Shown here: in pieces, positions 41,199 through 55,200 of the stretch
How the letters are laid out: each line of letters begins with the position of its first letter
How positions within the stretch are numbered: position 1 is the stretch's first letter
Source: Axinella damicornis
Lineage: Eukaryota; Porifera; Demospongiae; Axinellida; Axinellidae
NCBI GenBank assembly: GCA_963931865.1
Contig: OZ007518.1
Coordinates: forward strand, 8,112,361 to 8,176,360
Direction: 5' to 3'
DNA: 64,000 bases
Position numbers and translations under genes: made by a program
The notes under the pieces: model-generated
What the model was told of the DNA's origin: nothing
The model's database searches: none
What the model saw: only the letters and a program-made list of their open reading frames with translations

Positions 41199-43293
41199 AT
41201 GTCAGCTGAGGGAAATGGAAGACGTAGCCGGAATTCGTCAGTGTCTGCATCTCCATTCAGGGACAGAAAGTGGACAAATTTAAGTCATCAACTACTGAGA
41301 GCCATTGCTGAGGTTTGCACTGCTATCAGGAAACCTGTCCAAGGTAGTTCAAGTTACTAGCTAGCCAATCTCAAGTTATATTGTCATGCATCATCAATGC
41401 AAAGCAGTAGGATTGGGTGAAACTCTCCAGTTTTTAGAACAACTTAAGGCACTGCACTAGAGAAAGGTATCATAGACTCTGTATTTTTGGATGTGCATGC
41501 ATGCTAGCGCAGAAGGTGTACATCTGCAGAAGTGGGTGTGACCCTCAATCGATACCTGGTGCAGATCCATCTCTCTGTGTTCAATATGGTGTAATATTAT
41601 CTGTCATGGAAGCATTATCGGACACTGCATGCTACCCATTGCTTCTGTGGAGCAATTTACGGCAAGAATTCTGTGACATGGGGAAGCTCCAGTTTAAGAC
41701 CCTTCTGCTGCACGACTGATTTTGCTGTCATAGCTACCTCCAATACTGAGGGTGTGTACCACTGCCCACTCTCTTTGATCAGACAGTGGATTTTAGTACA
41801 TTCTTAGTATGGATGCCCACCAACAACTTTCTCAGGCTATGATGCAGAAATCAATGATCACGTGCATCTTCTCACGCAGTGGCAAAAGGGTGGTGTTTAT
41901 ACACTGCATGGTTGTCAAGATAGAACTCATGTTTAGTAGACAGAGTAGCTCCATCTTGACATGCAACGTATAAACACCGGACTTGCACCAGCTTGTTGCA
42001 GAAGACCTGCCGATTCCAGTAACATCCGTACTATTTGTGAACTGACTAAAATCAAAATCCACCGTCCAATCTAAGGATCAGTGTTTTTATGAGGGGTTTA
42101 TTGATTTATTTTAACCTTCAGCTCAGCACCATGGTGAAAGTGATGATCACGTTCATCTTGAAGAGCTCGACTTCAAAGACAACTTTGTGTCAACCTGTTT
42201 GGTATGCACTTAGCTAGAAATAAGAATAAAGAGATTTAGAGAATTAAGTGACAAAGTGAACAAAATTAATGAGTGTTCTGAATGCCAACATGCAGATACT
42301 TAAAACTTTCCACTAATGTGTTGAATATCTAAGTAACCACTGATTGATTTGTTGGTATGTCATTGTATCACTTGTCTCTCTTAGCTATAAACATTATGGA
42401 CCACTCCTAAAGATGTTCTTGCACTTTAATTTGACCAAACACGTTCCATAGGCGGTTGGAAGCCGGCTGAAATATCTGAATATGACCTACAGGAATATTC
42501 CACCTGATGAGCAACAAATACAAACAGTAAGATATACAGTTGTGATAGCTATACACATCATTGCGGCATGTCACAACGACATATATACATATAGCAGTGA
42601 CTGAGGAGACATGCCATTTTCTATGCGAGAACTGCAGACATGTCAGCAGTTCTTGTACAACTGCTGTTTTTTGCATCATCACACAGCTCAGCTAAAATAT
42701 AAAAATGCCTGTTTCTCAGTGAATGCTTTTGGAGCCAAACTTGGCAGCCCAACTTGCTGCCAGGTTAATTTGAAACAAGAGAACAATACTTTTGGTTCTG
42801 CCATTCAAATACCACCAACTAGTTACCAATTATGATTGAATGTTATTTCTTGGGTTATGATAATTATGAGTACTTTCACTCCACAAATACCAGTGGCGGA
42901 TTTAGGGGGTGCAAATGCACCCCCCTTTGGTGGCTAGTAAGAGTAACTTATGTCTATTGTACAGCAGTTTTGGATTCGTTCCGATCATCATTTTTAGTAC
43001 ATTCACGTGACCGGTAGTGAGTGTGGCAACACAAAATTTTGCAGGCGCACTTCGCGCGCCAGTGGCTGAACCTGGCCCCCTTTCTAAATATCTAAATCCG
43101 CAGCTGAATACATTAGGTAACCTGATTCCCAGCCTCATTCCCAACTTCCCAGGCTTTTTTTATGATGTTTGTCACATCTGGGGGCAGACAAGGTTAGCAC
43201 AGTTAATTGTCTTCTTTTCTATAGGAAATTGATCACCAGATAAATCAGGCCGGTGTATTCATGGACTCTGGTTATGAAGAGCATTATCGTCAA
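41199..43293 (+). CDS. GTPase gene exons 1-4 (N-terminal extension)
   Basis: ATG at 41199-41201 opens MSAEGNGRRSRNSSVSASPF, a basic, serine-rich start. Exons end at 41312 (GTTTGC), 42201 (GTATGC), 42526 (GTAAGA) and 43293 (GTAAGA), all in phase 0, giving small exons of 114, 75, 75 and 69 bp. Exon 2 is acidic (HGESDDHVHLEELDFKDNF). The start is inferred, as an upstream exon cannot be excluded. Confidence 0.6.
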
Positions 43294-46200
43294 GTAAGAG
43301 CAGTGTTATTTAGTTGGGAAATGTTGTGTGTTGATTCAATTACCAATGGCTTAAATCCAATGATGACAATCTTGAACTTGAGCAAGTCTCACATAAATGA
43401 ATTTTGATGCTACGTACTAAAAGGTGTTTAGTTACTTACAAGCAAAGATGTAGGTTTGTACTTAGAAGACTATACTGTTTTTTTAGTTACCATAGCAACA
43501 CTGGAATATACCTTTCGTTCATGCAAGTATTCGATCCTTCATACACATCCTGTATGACCTTCCATAGGCGGTTGATGGCCTGAAGCAGTACCTGATCATG
43601 AGGGAGTTTGGGAACGCTTCACTGTTGAGTGGGTCTGTGAATACTTCACTCTTTGATGAGGAGCGAATGCTCGAAGCCACCACCAAGCTCCTTGAGAATC
43701 AGCACATTTTCATCAGTTTCTTTGGCGCTCAAAATTGTGGAAAGAGCACTCTACTCAATGCACTGCTGGGAAATAAGTACGAAATTACTCTGTGCAGCAT
43801 TTCCAGTTAATTCTTGCTTTGTCATGCTGTGTAGGTTCTATTGATGTACATTTCATTGGTATCTGCATAGTCAACAATATTAAGGCAATTGAACTTTGAC
43901 ACCCAACAATTATATAACTATTGCTATGGTATTTTCCACCTTGTGAATAAGTGTTTGTTGAGTGTGTTTTGTCTTCAGCAGCAGATGTCGATCTGTCTTC
44001 ATACCATAATCTGGTACATGCAATTTAACATACGAAACATTGCAATTCTCAAAGTCCAATGACCACAAATTTTGTGCTCCTCTGCTCCATAGGAGCTCTT
44101 CTCTCGAAACTAATGTTTCAATATCAATTTCAGGTTCTTGCCAATGGAGCGCATCAGTGAAACCGGCTTGAAAGTGAGCATTCAGCATGACCAACAACTT
44201 CATGGAATGACTCACACTCTTCCTGCTGATCATGAAACAGAACATTGTGAGGTACATTATTGGTCATGAACTTAATGTAGAACTATTGTGTTAATTGGCC
44301 CCTTTCCATCGCACATTGCTTTGTCACCCATCAGTGTGATGATTGAAGTGCAAAATGAAAACTGATATTTTAATGCCATAGTACTGCCACCTAGTGCCAA
44401 GCGTAGACTTCAGAGTAGATGCACAATCAACTATATAGTACAGACAGACTACATTGACAGACAAGTTACATATTCATCGCCAGACATTCACAGCTACATG
44501 CACGTCTAATGTGTCTGAGTATGTATCTAGCACCCATGCTCCCCCTTGTTCAGCTTCATTCTAATGTCCCCAAGCATGGGCGCTTGATATTATACTCTAC
44601 GGTAATTGATAGCAGATAAAATATAGGTACTTGGGTAGGTACCCAGATGATGGTCAGATTAAATGAGGGGGTGCTTGCCTAAGAGCCACCATTCACTGTA
44701 ATTAGGTACATAATTATGGTTGCTGCTTCGGCTCCTCAGAAATGCCCACACCTCTGTGAGAAGCGGAATGGGAAGATTGAGAAGCAGACGAAAGGGACAA
44801 GAGCTATCTACGCAAGGCTTCAAGAATTGAATGTGGAAGCTCGTCGCAAGGTTTGTTGCATTATATTTGTGAGGTTAACAATCCGACTTTCAGTCAGAAT
44901 CTTGTATTTATCTACTCCTCTTTCTATATAGAGATATAAGGGTAGGGCTCACAGTGAATGCTAACTAAATAAACTGCCATGCTTTGTGCGTGGTGAGATG
45001 CGATGAGCACATTTTTGATTGGCCTATTCTAAGTACTGCCTCACATCTGGTTAGCCAAACTTGTCACACACTTAATTGGAACATTTTTTCTTACTCCAGG
45101 GGAATGTCCCTGAGTGCACTCTTCATGTCAACATACCTGCCCTCTCTGAAGTGCCCCGTGGTTGGAGTGTCAGCTTAGCAGACAACCCTGGCTTTGGAGA
45201 GGCAAACGAGCATATTAAGCAGCTTGCCAATGTGTCAGTACAGGGTAGCTCAGCCTATGTGTATGTGACAAATTCCGACTACGTTGGCAGCGACACAGAC
45301 TTCAAATTCTTCAAGCAGCTTGCTGAGCACGATCAAGGTACTGTGATAAGCGCAATAGAGTAGTAAGTGTGATATGTACACCAGCGGTTATTCTCATTCC
45401 TAACCTTTCTGCATCCAACAGCAGAAATTCAATTTTTGCCATTGGAAGACTCATGGGAGCGAGGCTAGATGTTAACAAAAAACACTAGCCAATAGAGCGG
45501 CTGCGTTTGACGTCACCGGCCGTAAAACAACCGAAATGCCCTCCATTATACTCCGTTTCTCTCATAAGACTGCATGGCAAGAAAGCAGCAATTTCTACAG
45601 TGATCTTAGAAACGCAAGCAGCTCGGAACTAGCGGGTTTTGAAGGCAAATTGCATATTTAATAATGCATTATTGCATGTGCAAAATGAGTAACGTGTAAT
45701 GATAGCACATGTCGTGTTCTAATTTTTGCACACTCAACGTATTTCGCAATCATTAAATTCTCACAGCCCAATGGTACCCTTGCAATTGTAATGTTACCGT
45801 TGTACAAACTTCTAAATTCACATTCACAGAGTCTCTCTCAAGTGGTCGCCTTCTTATTGCTGTAACAAGGGCAGATAACGACCACAGACCAACTTTGGGA
45901 GGTTCAAGAGTTTCTGTTGATGTTGTCAAGGGCAAGATATGCGAGAACATAACGAAAGCAGCTGAGGTTTCATTTTCAAATGATGAAGTGATTCCAGTGT
46001 CTGGGTATTGGGGGTTGTGCGCACGCCTACTGCATTCTGCCACACATGGCTCAGAGCAAGCAAAGGAAGCTAGGACGATAGCTGAATATGAGCTTAGCAT
46101 ATGGCCAGGGCTGAAGAGGCCATGTGGTCAGGGAGAAACCATGCTGGAAATCCTTCAAAAGCTTTCCTCAGTGGAGTTGGCTACAGAAATGGAAGGAGCA

Positions 46201-49200
46201 AGCAGGGTTCATATTCTGGAACAAAGGTAGGTTTGTACTATCGTTGCATTGGATAGACGAAACCAAGAGTTCATAACAATAAGAGTGTGCAACTGTCATA
46301 TGGTATCCACTACCACCATCTTGGCAGTATGATGTAGACCAATCAGTGGTGAAGTAGTAGCAGCTGCATGCTCCTAAGTGTGAAATTGTGATTACCACAG
46401 AGTTTACACAGCCTATGTATATGTTGACCACACTGTTTGACACGTCACACTGCTGAGATGGTGGTAGTGGATACCATATGGCAGTTGCACACTCTCATTG
46501 TTATGAACTCTTGACGAAACATAATAGTTCCAGTTTTGGAACTCCCAAGATAGAATTGTCCATCATTCCTATTATGAAAGTGAACAGGAAGACCAAATAA
46601 TATACGACGAGTTCAAAATTAGCGCTTTTTTTCAATTCACTAAATTCCACTAAAATTAGTACCCACAAATATTGGTAAGGCTCCGCAATACTCATCCCAT
46701 TAGATATGAGAAGCTCCATAACTGTGACAAAAATAATGGCTTCAACAGAAATGAAGAAGGTTGTCACTGCTATACCAAGTAGACTACAAGTATGTCCAAA
46801 GAGTTTGCTAACACTTCAAGAAGCAAGATCACTCACCTAGCTGTGACAGCTAGCATAGCGTGATCCTGCTTCGTGACAGAGAGCATTGGAGATACTTTGG
46901 CTGCCCCATAATAATGAGAGGTGTCAACAGTTGTCTGCTTCTTGTAGTTACAGTTAAAATTACTACCACACCTACTCATCTCTGACACAAGGAATGTTGG
47001 CTCAGTTGGCCTACACAATTATTTACTCTACTGTGCTTCTGGAATTTATTTATCAGCAATTGACTTTAGTTTGAGTTATGGTTCTCTGTCAGCTAGCCCT
47101 ATTTTGGGGAATGTTGGGGGAGTTGATGAAGCCATTCTTATGCTATTCATTCGTTTATAGGATCCAATTCATGACTAAGGGATGTGTTGGAATCTGGGCA
47201 AGTAAAATCGTGGGTGACTACTGCCGATACCTTCAGGATGCAACTGAAAATCTATCTACGAGGCAGATTAGTACAACTCAGCTCATTCAAAGTTAGTTTG
47301 GAAAGATTGGTGCATGCTTGCAAAGTATTCAGTAACCACCACTGTATAATGTATAATGTTGACTGCATGCAACATATGGAACTGTATGCAATGTAATATA
47401 AATTGTGGGTCAACTGTCAGCATTATACATTGTAATTTTCCTCGTAAGTAGTAACTCACAACGTTATCTTCCATTGCATTGGACATGCAGATCTATGGAT
47501 TTTCTCATTTCATAGAAAACAAACTACATGTAACAGGGGGAAGTGTATATACATACCACTCTGTTCGCTTAGCACATAAACCTTTTGTCAGCCTTTGTGT
47601 CTGATTATGTTGGAACACCGGTCCATTACATTGATGTCACATGACAGAAATGAAATATGTGGATGGAAAATGTTTAACTTTCAGTTTCATACTATCAATA
47701 AGTATAATGTATATAATAAATGTACTCACAATGTAAAGTTGGTACGCTTATACATCATCGCCTAAACCGAGCATTAGTAGTAACATTGTAACTTGCTCTT
47801 ACCGATCTGGTCTTGGTTTATAGAACAAATGGAGGACCAACAAAGTTCTGCTGAAAGGTACAACGAGGTGATGAACGAATTCATACGTTTGGAAGCTACT
47901 GTCAGTACAGCATCGCCAGTTTACAGGCATATCGAAGAGGCATATGCAGAGGATCTCGAGGTAAGCCAATATACATCTTGCCTGATTGTTTCTATGGTTA
48001 CTTTAACGTAGAGTACGTATCCATGTATCAAGCACCCACCTACTATTGACACAAAGATCTTGCATGCACAGGATTGAAAAACAGTGTATTAAAGGACCAC
48101 TCATATAGCATTACAGAAACCTTGAGGAGCAGGCTAACTTAAGTAGCTACCGTATATCTTCTAAAAATTCGGCAGGTTTTTATTAATTATTCATAAGCTT
48201 TGCCGAAATAATTAGAAGTAAAATCGCAAAATTTGTACCAAAATGCAGAAGTGCCGAATAATTAGAAGTGCTACCCGTGGTCGGTCGGTCGAGATTCAAG
48301 TCTCAAGATCAAGCAGCTATACCGGCAGAGCGAGGTACGTAGTCTTTCCTCTTGGTACAGACTGTGACACTCCATACTTTCGACTAGCATCTGCTCGGCC
48401 CGAATGTCGGTGTACGAAGCGAACGATCTCTGACTGTGCCGCAGGCTGTTACCGTGCGATCGATACCCTCTGGTACTCACCCCGTGTCGTTCTGTGTTCA
48501 TCTGTGTTGACTCTCAGGGTCAGGGCAAGACTCGGAGGTTTGCGAGTGTACTTCAGCGCAGGGCTTTCACCAATAGGACGAACTGGTCAACGTGGCACGT
48601 AGCTATAGCTACGTCGAAGCGATCGTTTGACTTCCAGGGGCTCGTGTGCATTGGCGACAACTTGGAGCTTTCACCGCTTGGGGCTTTATTAAACAGCACT
48701 GAACTCACCGATCTCTCTCCTTGATTGGCTTGTATACGTATACATGGTAAGCCTCTCGGCAAGCTGCCGAAAATGTATTACAATTAGACTCTGGATTAAA
48801 TTCCGAAATAATTGGGAATTCCTCTTCCGAAATTAGAGACAATTTTTCCCATTTGCGTGAAGGGGTGCCGAATAATTAGGGATGCCGAATTTTTAGAAGA
48901 TATACGGTAAGCCTTTTGGTATACGTAGTTTGGCTTTCAGAACAAACAATTTAAGTAAAGTAATAACTCCAATTTGCTTTCTGAACAGGCCCGTAGCCAG
49001 GGGGGTTCGAGGGGTTCAATTGAACCCCTTAAAATGTCTCTATCCTCGATTCTTTTCCACACATAAGGTGGCTAAAAGTCTAACCTTCGCTGTACTATGA
49101 GTGCCCGCTGCTACCGGTACCACGATGCCGGAGCCTAGTAAAGAAGGCGCAGTGATGTCAATTTTTCTCAGACTACAATTACTGAGTCCGGAATTAGAAC

Positions 49201-52200
49201 AAGATGAACTCACAAAATGTAGCACATGATCCTCGTTTACCACATTGCATATTGATGCATGTGAGCTGCGCTTAATAATAATAACACACAGGTATGGTAT
49301 GGTGCATACGGCTTATAGTACCAACTGCTCACTACAACCACAACTTTTTCTTCTGCATGATATATAATATTGCAATTGTTTCAGGTCTCAACACCACTAG
49401 CGAAAGGAAAGACAAAGTTGGAAGAGCGTTTGAGAACCTTTGTGATCACATGCAAGGATAAAATTCGAGACAAACACCAGCATTTTGGACCAGAAGAATT
49501 TGAACAAGGTAGATCACTGACCAAAGTTATAGGCTTGCAGCTTTTATGTAATGTTTTAAATGTATATTGCATGCCCACTACTAAATATGGTAGATTCCAT
49601 TGGTAAATTGCAATGGTCACAATTAACTCTTTACCAACCAATGGCTGCAAAAGCCGTCATAATTAAGCTCCCATAAGTCCATAAGAATTTATATGGGGGT
49701 TCTAGGCATTATACTTTAATACAGGGTTCTTATGGTGGTAAAGAGTTAAACAACCAGTTATACACAACAACTCTTAAGACATTATTTTGGCTCTACCCAA
49801 AGTCCACACTTGTTATAATTAGCAGTGACAATAGTGTAAGCACTTCCCACAGAGGGTGTTTGTAAGCTTAAGGTAACATTTCACAATATACTCCAGCTAC
49901 CTACTTAGAGGCAGTGATTCCACATATGTGTACAATGTTGCCATTAGCTGGTGATCTTAGCGCATTGGCTAGCTAGCCCTTAGATGCATTGACTGGCACT
50001 TTTTTTGTCCAGATACATAATATGGTTAGCCATTCATTCGTTATAGTATTATTGTTCAATACTTGCTTCAGACCTGCAACAGTTCCTCAGAGATGCCGCT
50101 GATGCTCTGGAGGAGACCTTCAATGCTCACTGTACATTTGCTAAGACCCAGTCAGTTGTCCACCAGCAAACAGTACACATGGCAGAAAGATTCACTGTGC
50201 TGAAGAGCAATTCATTGGTACTCCTAGAACGGAGAGCAACAGTGATGGGCGCAGTCAATGGCAAGTTCATGATTGTAGATTAAACAACTATTGCATGCTA
50301 CTGTGTTGGATATCTTTTATAATATACTACCCGAGGATTGCAATATTTCACAAGGCCGAAGGCCGAGTGGAATATTGCATTCCAAGAGTAGTAATAAATC
50401 TGATATCCAACACAGTAGTGAGCAGCTTGCTTTCGACCATGCCGTGCCTGTAGGTATATTAGTATTCTCTTGCCATTTGGGAATAATTGCACTCACAACA
50501 GTCATAAATTGCACTCGCTATTGCTCATGCAATTACTTTGCCTGTTGCTCGTGCAATTATTCCCTAGAAATCCATGTGATCACCACAGCATTCCAGGGCA
50601 GAACATAACTTTTACAAGACGACAACAATAAACTGTGTTGTCTGACAACAAACTTGACATGTACATGTAGCACAGTAGCACAGTGTACATGTACGTAGCT
50701 ATTACCAATGTATGTTATTGCGCATGCTGCATAGATAGCTATGTATCTATGAATGCTGAAGTTCCGAATACCATTGAGCGAACACCCCAGCCACAAAAGC
50801 GCTCGAGTACGAGCGAACTACACGTACACGCTAGTAGTACACATTATCTTATTTGCCTAGAGTACTGACCTGCTGTGTAGTGAAGGAACACGGTGTTGCA
50901 ACTGACACCCAAGGTCCCAAACAGCAACACAGATGCTAGCTAGCTATGTGCGCATAACAGCCATGAACAGTACGGCTGCAGTGCTAGTGTGGCACAATGA
51001 CTATCGCCACTGTTTCTTTCACCACACTATCTTTCAGTTCTCACAGCGTTTCTTCTGCTCGGGTACAGAAAGCTTAAACAACGCGAGTACAGCACAGTAC
51101 AGCCATTTTCAACCGTTGCTAATGAAATGAGGCGTAGCCATGATGCAGACGCTCATTACTAGGGCGGAGCTTGATCTGATTGGTTAGCGCGCGCTGCAGC
51201 CACTTAGTAAGTGTGCAATTTCTGATGGCCCTCGGGCTATAATAACCATGCAATTTGTATAGGTAATCACATGGGTTTCGAGTGCAATTTGGGAAATAAT
51301 TGCACGAGCAACAGGCAAAGTAATTGCACGAGCGATAGCGAGTGCAATTTATGACTGTTGTGAGTGCAATTATTCCCAAATGGCACGAGAATACATGTGA
51401 TTAAATACTAATCATGTACTTCCAGGCATGGCATGGTCGAAAAGCAAGCGGCTTGGGCGATTAAAGCCACGCCCCAGCCACAAAAGCGCTCGAAGCGCGA
51501 GGGAACTACAAGCTACTAGTACCTTTTTATTCGCTCAGAGTACTGACCTGTTCTTCAGTTGTGTAGTGAAGCTTTAGGACGGAAGCGCGGTGTTGCAACT
51601 GACACCCCCAGGGTCCCAAAACAGCAGCACAGAGCCTGTGAGCGCATAACAGCCACGAACAGTACGGCTGCAGCGCTACTAGCGCCACCGTTTCTGTGAC
51701 AACACTTTCGCCACGCCATCGTTCGGTTCTCACAGCGTTTCTTCACCTCAGGTACAGAAAGCTTAAGGTTACGGGATACTCGTGCGCGCGCCGTGCGAAA
51801 TGTATTGGGAAATGCATACTTAAGCTCGCTAACCAAGAATCTCGAGCAAGAAGAGCGTGAACAACTTGATTCTGGCAGTGGAGGTACACTGTCACAAGGT
51901 GCAGGGCATGACGGAAGCTTTTACCGATACGCTGTATAGCCGTGCAAAAACGAGCAGTTCAGTTCGCCAAAAAGCCGTGTTTACCACTTTTCTCGAGCGA
52001 GACAGCAGATAAATTTGCCAGGGATTATACTATCGAAAAAAGCTTCCGTCATGCCCTGCACCTTGTGACAGCGCACCTCCACCGCCAGAATCAAGTTGCT
52101 CACGCTCTTCGTACTCGAGATTTTGGGTTAGCGAGCTTAAGTATGCATTTCCCAATACATTTCGGACAGCGCGCGCACGAGTATCCCGTAACCTTAAACA

Positions 52201-55200
52201 ACGCGAGCGCTCACACAGTACAGCCATTTTCAACTGTTGCTAATGAAAACGAGGCGTAGCCATGACGCGGACGCTCGTTGCTAGGGCGGAGCTTAACCTG
52301 ATTGGTTAGCGCGCGCCGCGGCCGCTTCGTAACCGTGCAATTTCTGACAGCCCTCGGGCTACAATAACCGTGCAATTTGGGAAAAAATTGCACGCTTTTC
52401 TATGGGAGTAAATGTATGGCAACTATAATAAGTATGTGATTATGCATGGGAATAATCAGAATTGCAGTATGATTCTATGGATTCTATAATATTGAATTTA
52501 CCTGGATTAACAAACTCCATGTACATCCCTATTGCCGTACAGAAGGGTAATCAATTTTAGTAGCTGCTCAGTCCTCAATTGCTATAACCATGCATTTGCT
52601 GGCACCTGCACACGTACAGTATTTAGCTTCCCATCCAACAAAACTCAGGGGATTAATATTGCCCCGGCTGTAGCTAAGTAGCAATAGCCATCTAGTATCA
52701 CTGTATCACACCATTGAATAGAAGCTGTTTGTTGTGTGGCCAAGGACCACATGCTGCTTAGAACTTTGTTGCCACTGGAGAGGGGGCAGACCCACCAATA
52801 AGAGTAGTTGTAATCCATAAATGGTCACATTCCATTACAGAACCTACCTCTGCTGCCACTGAAGGAAGTGGGAATCTACTAAAAGCTCCAAATTTGGGTG
52901 ACCTGAAAGAGAACGTAGACATGCCGTAAGTACATGACTATATACCCCCTCTAATAGACACCACACTCACCAGACAATTGGAAGCACTGATGGAAATATA
53001 CGCCGCCCTCCAATAAATGCCACTGCAGCAGCCACTATACGAGTCAAGCACGTGAACAAAGTGTGACGTCATTCACACATGGGCACTTGTATACTCTCCA
53101 TAATAGTTCTAGCGGTTGGCCTTAGTATGGTAGCCTTGTTCCCGGGCGCTCGATAATTGGGCCTGCATGGGAATGAGGCTAGCCAGTACTGCTGACTAGA
53201 TGGCTCACCAAACAATACGCATGGGGCTATAGTTCTGTGTTTACAGGGGTGAATCCTGCACTGTTTGCTTTCAGCTTAGCCTCGTACCGTAGTCCCACGC
53301 CCAGCTTTCCGTCGCTTGCAGTACGGTAAAGCGGGTTTATCGTACTGCATGCGACGGAAAGCTGGGCGTGGGACTGGGAACGAGGCTACTTTCAGCTGCC
53401 AATCGAGAATAGTGCAGCTGACTCCACAGTTTCCTTTCATGCTTCCGTAGACATCTATTGACAGTTTGGCACTCAAACTTGTATGATTATTTGGGACATA
53501 AATTAACAGCAGTGTGCACTTCCATGTACCTTATGCCAGTGATACCGTGCAACAAATAATGTGACCGGAAGCTTCAAAGGTAAGGTATGCATGCATACGC
53601 GACGTGGAATAGATCTGTGGGGTGAAGGAAGCTATCCACACAAGAAGAATTCAGGCCCAACTCTGTATGGGTTAGACATAACTAAAGAGGCTGCGTTTTA
53701 CGTACCTGAAGATTATTGTGTTGGAGGCAAATAAGCATAATGCCTCGAGTATACATCACTCAACCAAGTCACAAGCAGAACTTGTACTCACTGCTTCATA
53801 ATTGCTCAGCAAATTAACACTGTATGCTTAACAACGCATTAACTCATTACTGTGATGACATTGTTAACTCTGTCAATGTATGTTGGTATGATACTTATAT
53901 TATTTCTTTCAATAGGCTTGTACTACTTTCAATGTGGGCCAGGGTTACCAGATGGTTGAAGTAAGTGACATATAAAGGTACAAACTCATGAACATGCACA
54001 TGTATACATACTGAATTGTATAGACAGATTGTAGCTTGGGGCCATCTTTTTGTGCTCTACACTTTTGATTCGTGACAGGTATGGAATCATAGGAAAATTC
54101 CAAACACAAAAGTGATTTAAACCTTCCTATGAAGCTAGCAATACCTTTATAATCATAAGCCGCTTAAACGTGAAAGTTTGAGACCAAACTTGGTTAAAGC
54201 ACTCTTCTGTCGATGCAGATTGAAGTCCCAACTGCCAACAGGCAGTGGAATAGCACTGACGTACGCATTCCACATCCTTTTGGAGGGGATGCGAGGCCAT
54301 TGGTTCCAGATCCAGAGGAATTGGCTAAAATAACATTTATGTTCACCAGGCCCTTGTTAACCACAGTTATTGCTGAAACCTTCAGGAGTAAAACAAGGCA
54401 TCAATTGCCCAAAGTATTTTGAGGATCACAACCAGCTCCCGTAGTGTTTTTGCATTCATTGTAGAGGGAGAGATAGCATGCTATGCATTTGACTGCAAAA
54501 CTGCAACAAGACTGTGTGTGTCTGAAAGATACCTGGTTATAATTGGTTTCATTCCTATTCATCAGAAAAATGATCTTCAGTGGAAGGGAAGATGAAGAGT
54601 TGGAAGCACAGTACAGGTAATTATGGCAAGGAAGGACCAGTGAGTGTGGTAGGCTAACTGCAGGAAAAGATTTGCCTGAAATGCTTGATTATGACAGCGA
54701 ATCAACAGTGACTGTCATCTAGTTACAAGTTGCTATTAAAACGAGGGAGTATACGTAAAATCAGTCAGAACCAGAATTCTGTCAGGTATAAAAGTTGTAG
54801 TAAGACAAAATGTAGGTAATGAATTGATGTTTCCTGACCCTAATCTCCCAGTGAACTTGGATAGTTTGAGGATAGTAGGTTAGTAAGTTTCCTCACAGGG
54901 TTAAATTGAGTGTAGCCAAAATTCCAATTTATAAGTAGATTTGACATATCTATGGATCCTCTGTCACCAATCTTCTAGCCCCTATCTGTTGCTGTTGATA
55001 TAGTGCACAGTATGTCATGCATGGCAGGCAGTAGTATAAAGGCCCTGAGCCCAAGCCTGAAGGCCCATGGGTAACAGATGTTTCGACCTACATAAAAAGG
55101 GCGACCAGGAGACAGTTGTTGAGGATCGAGTTATTCATTCATTTTTTCAGTCACGATCTCCAAGTTTTATTACACTTGGCACTTACAATTGTATTATTAT

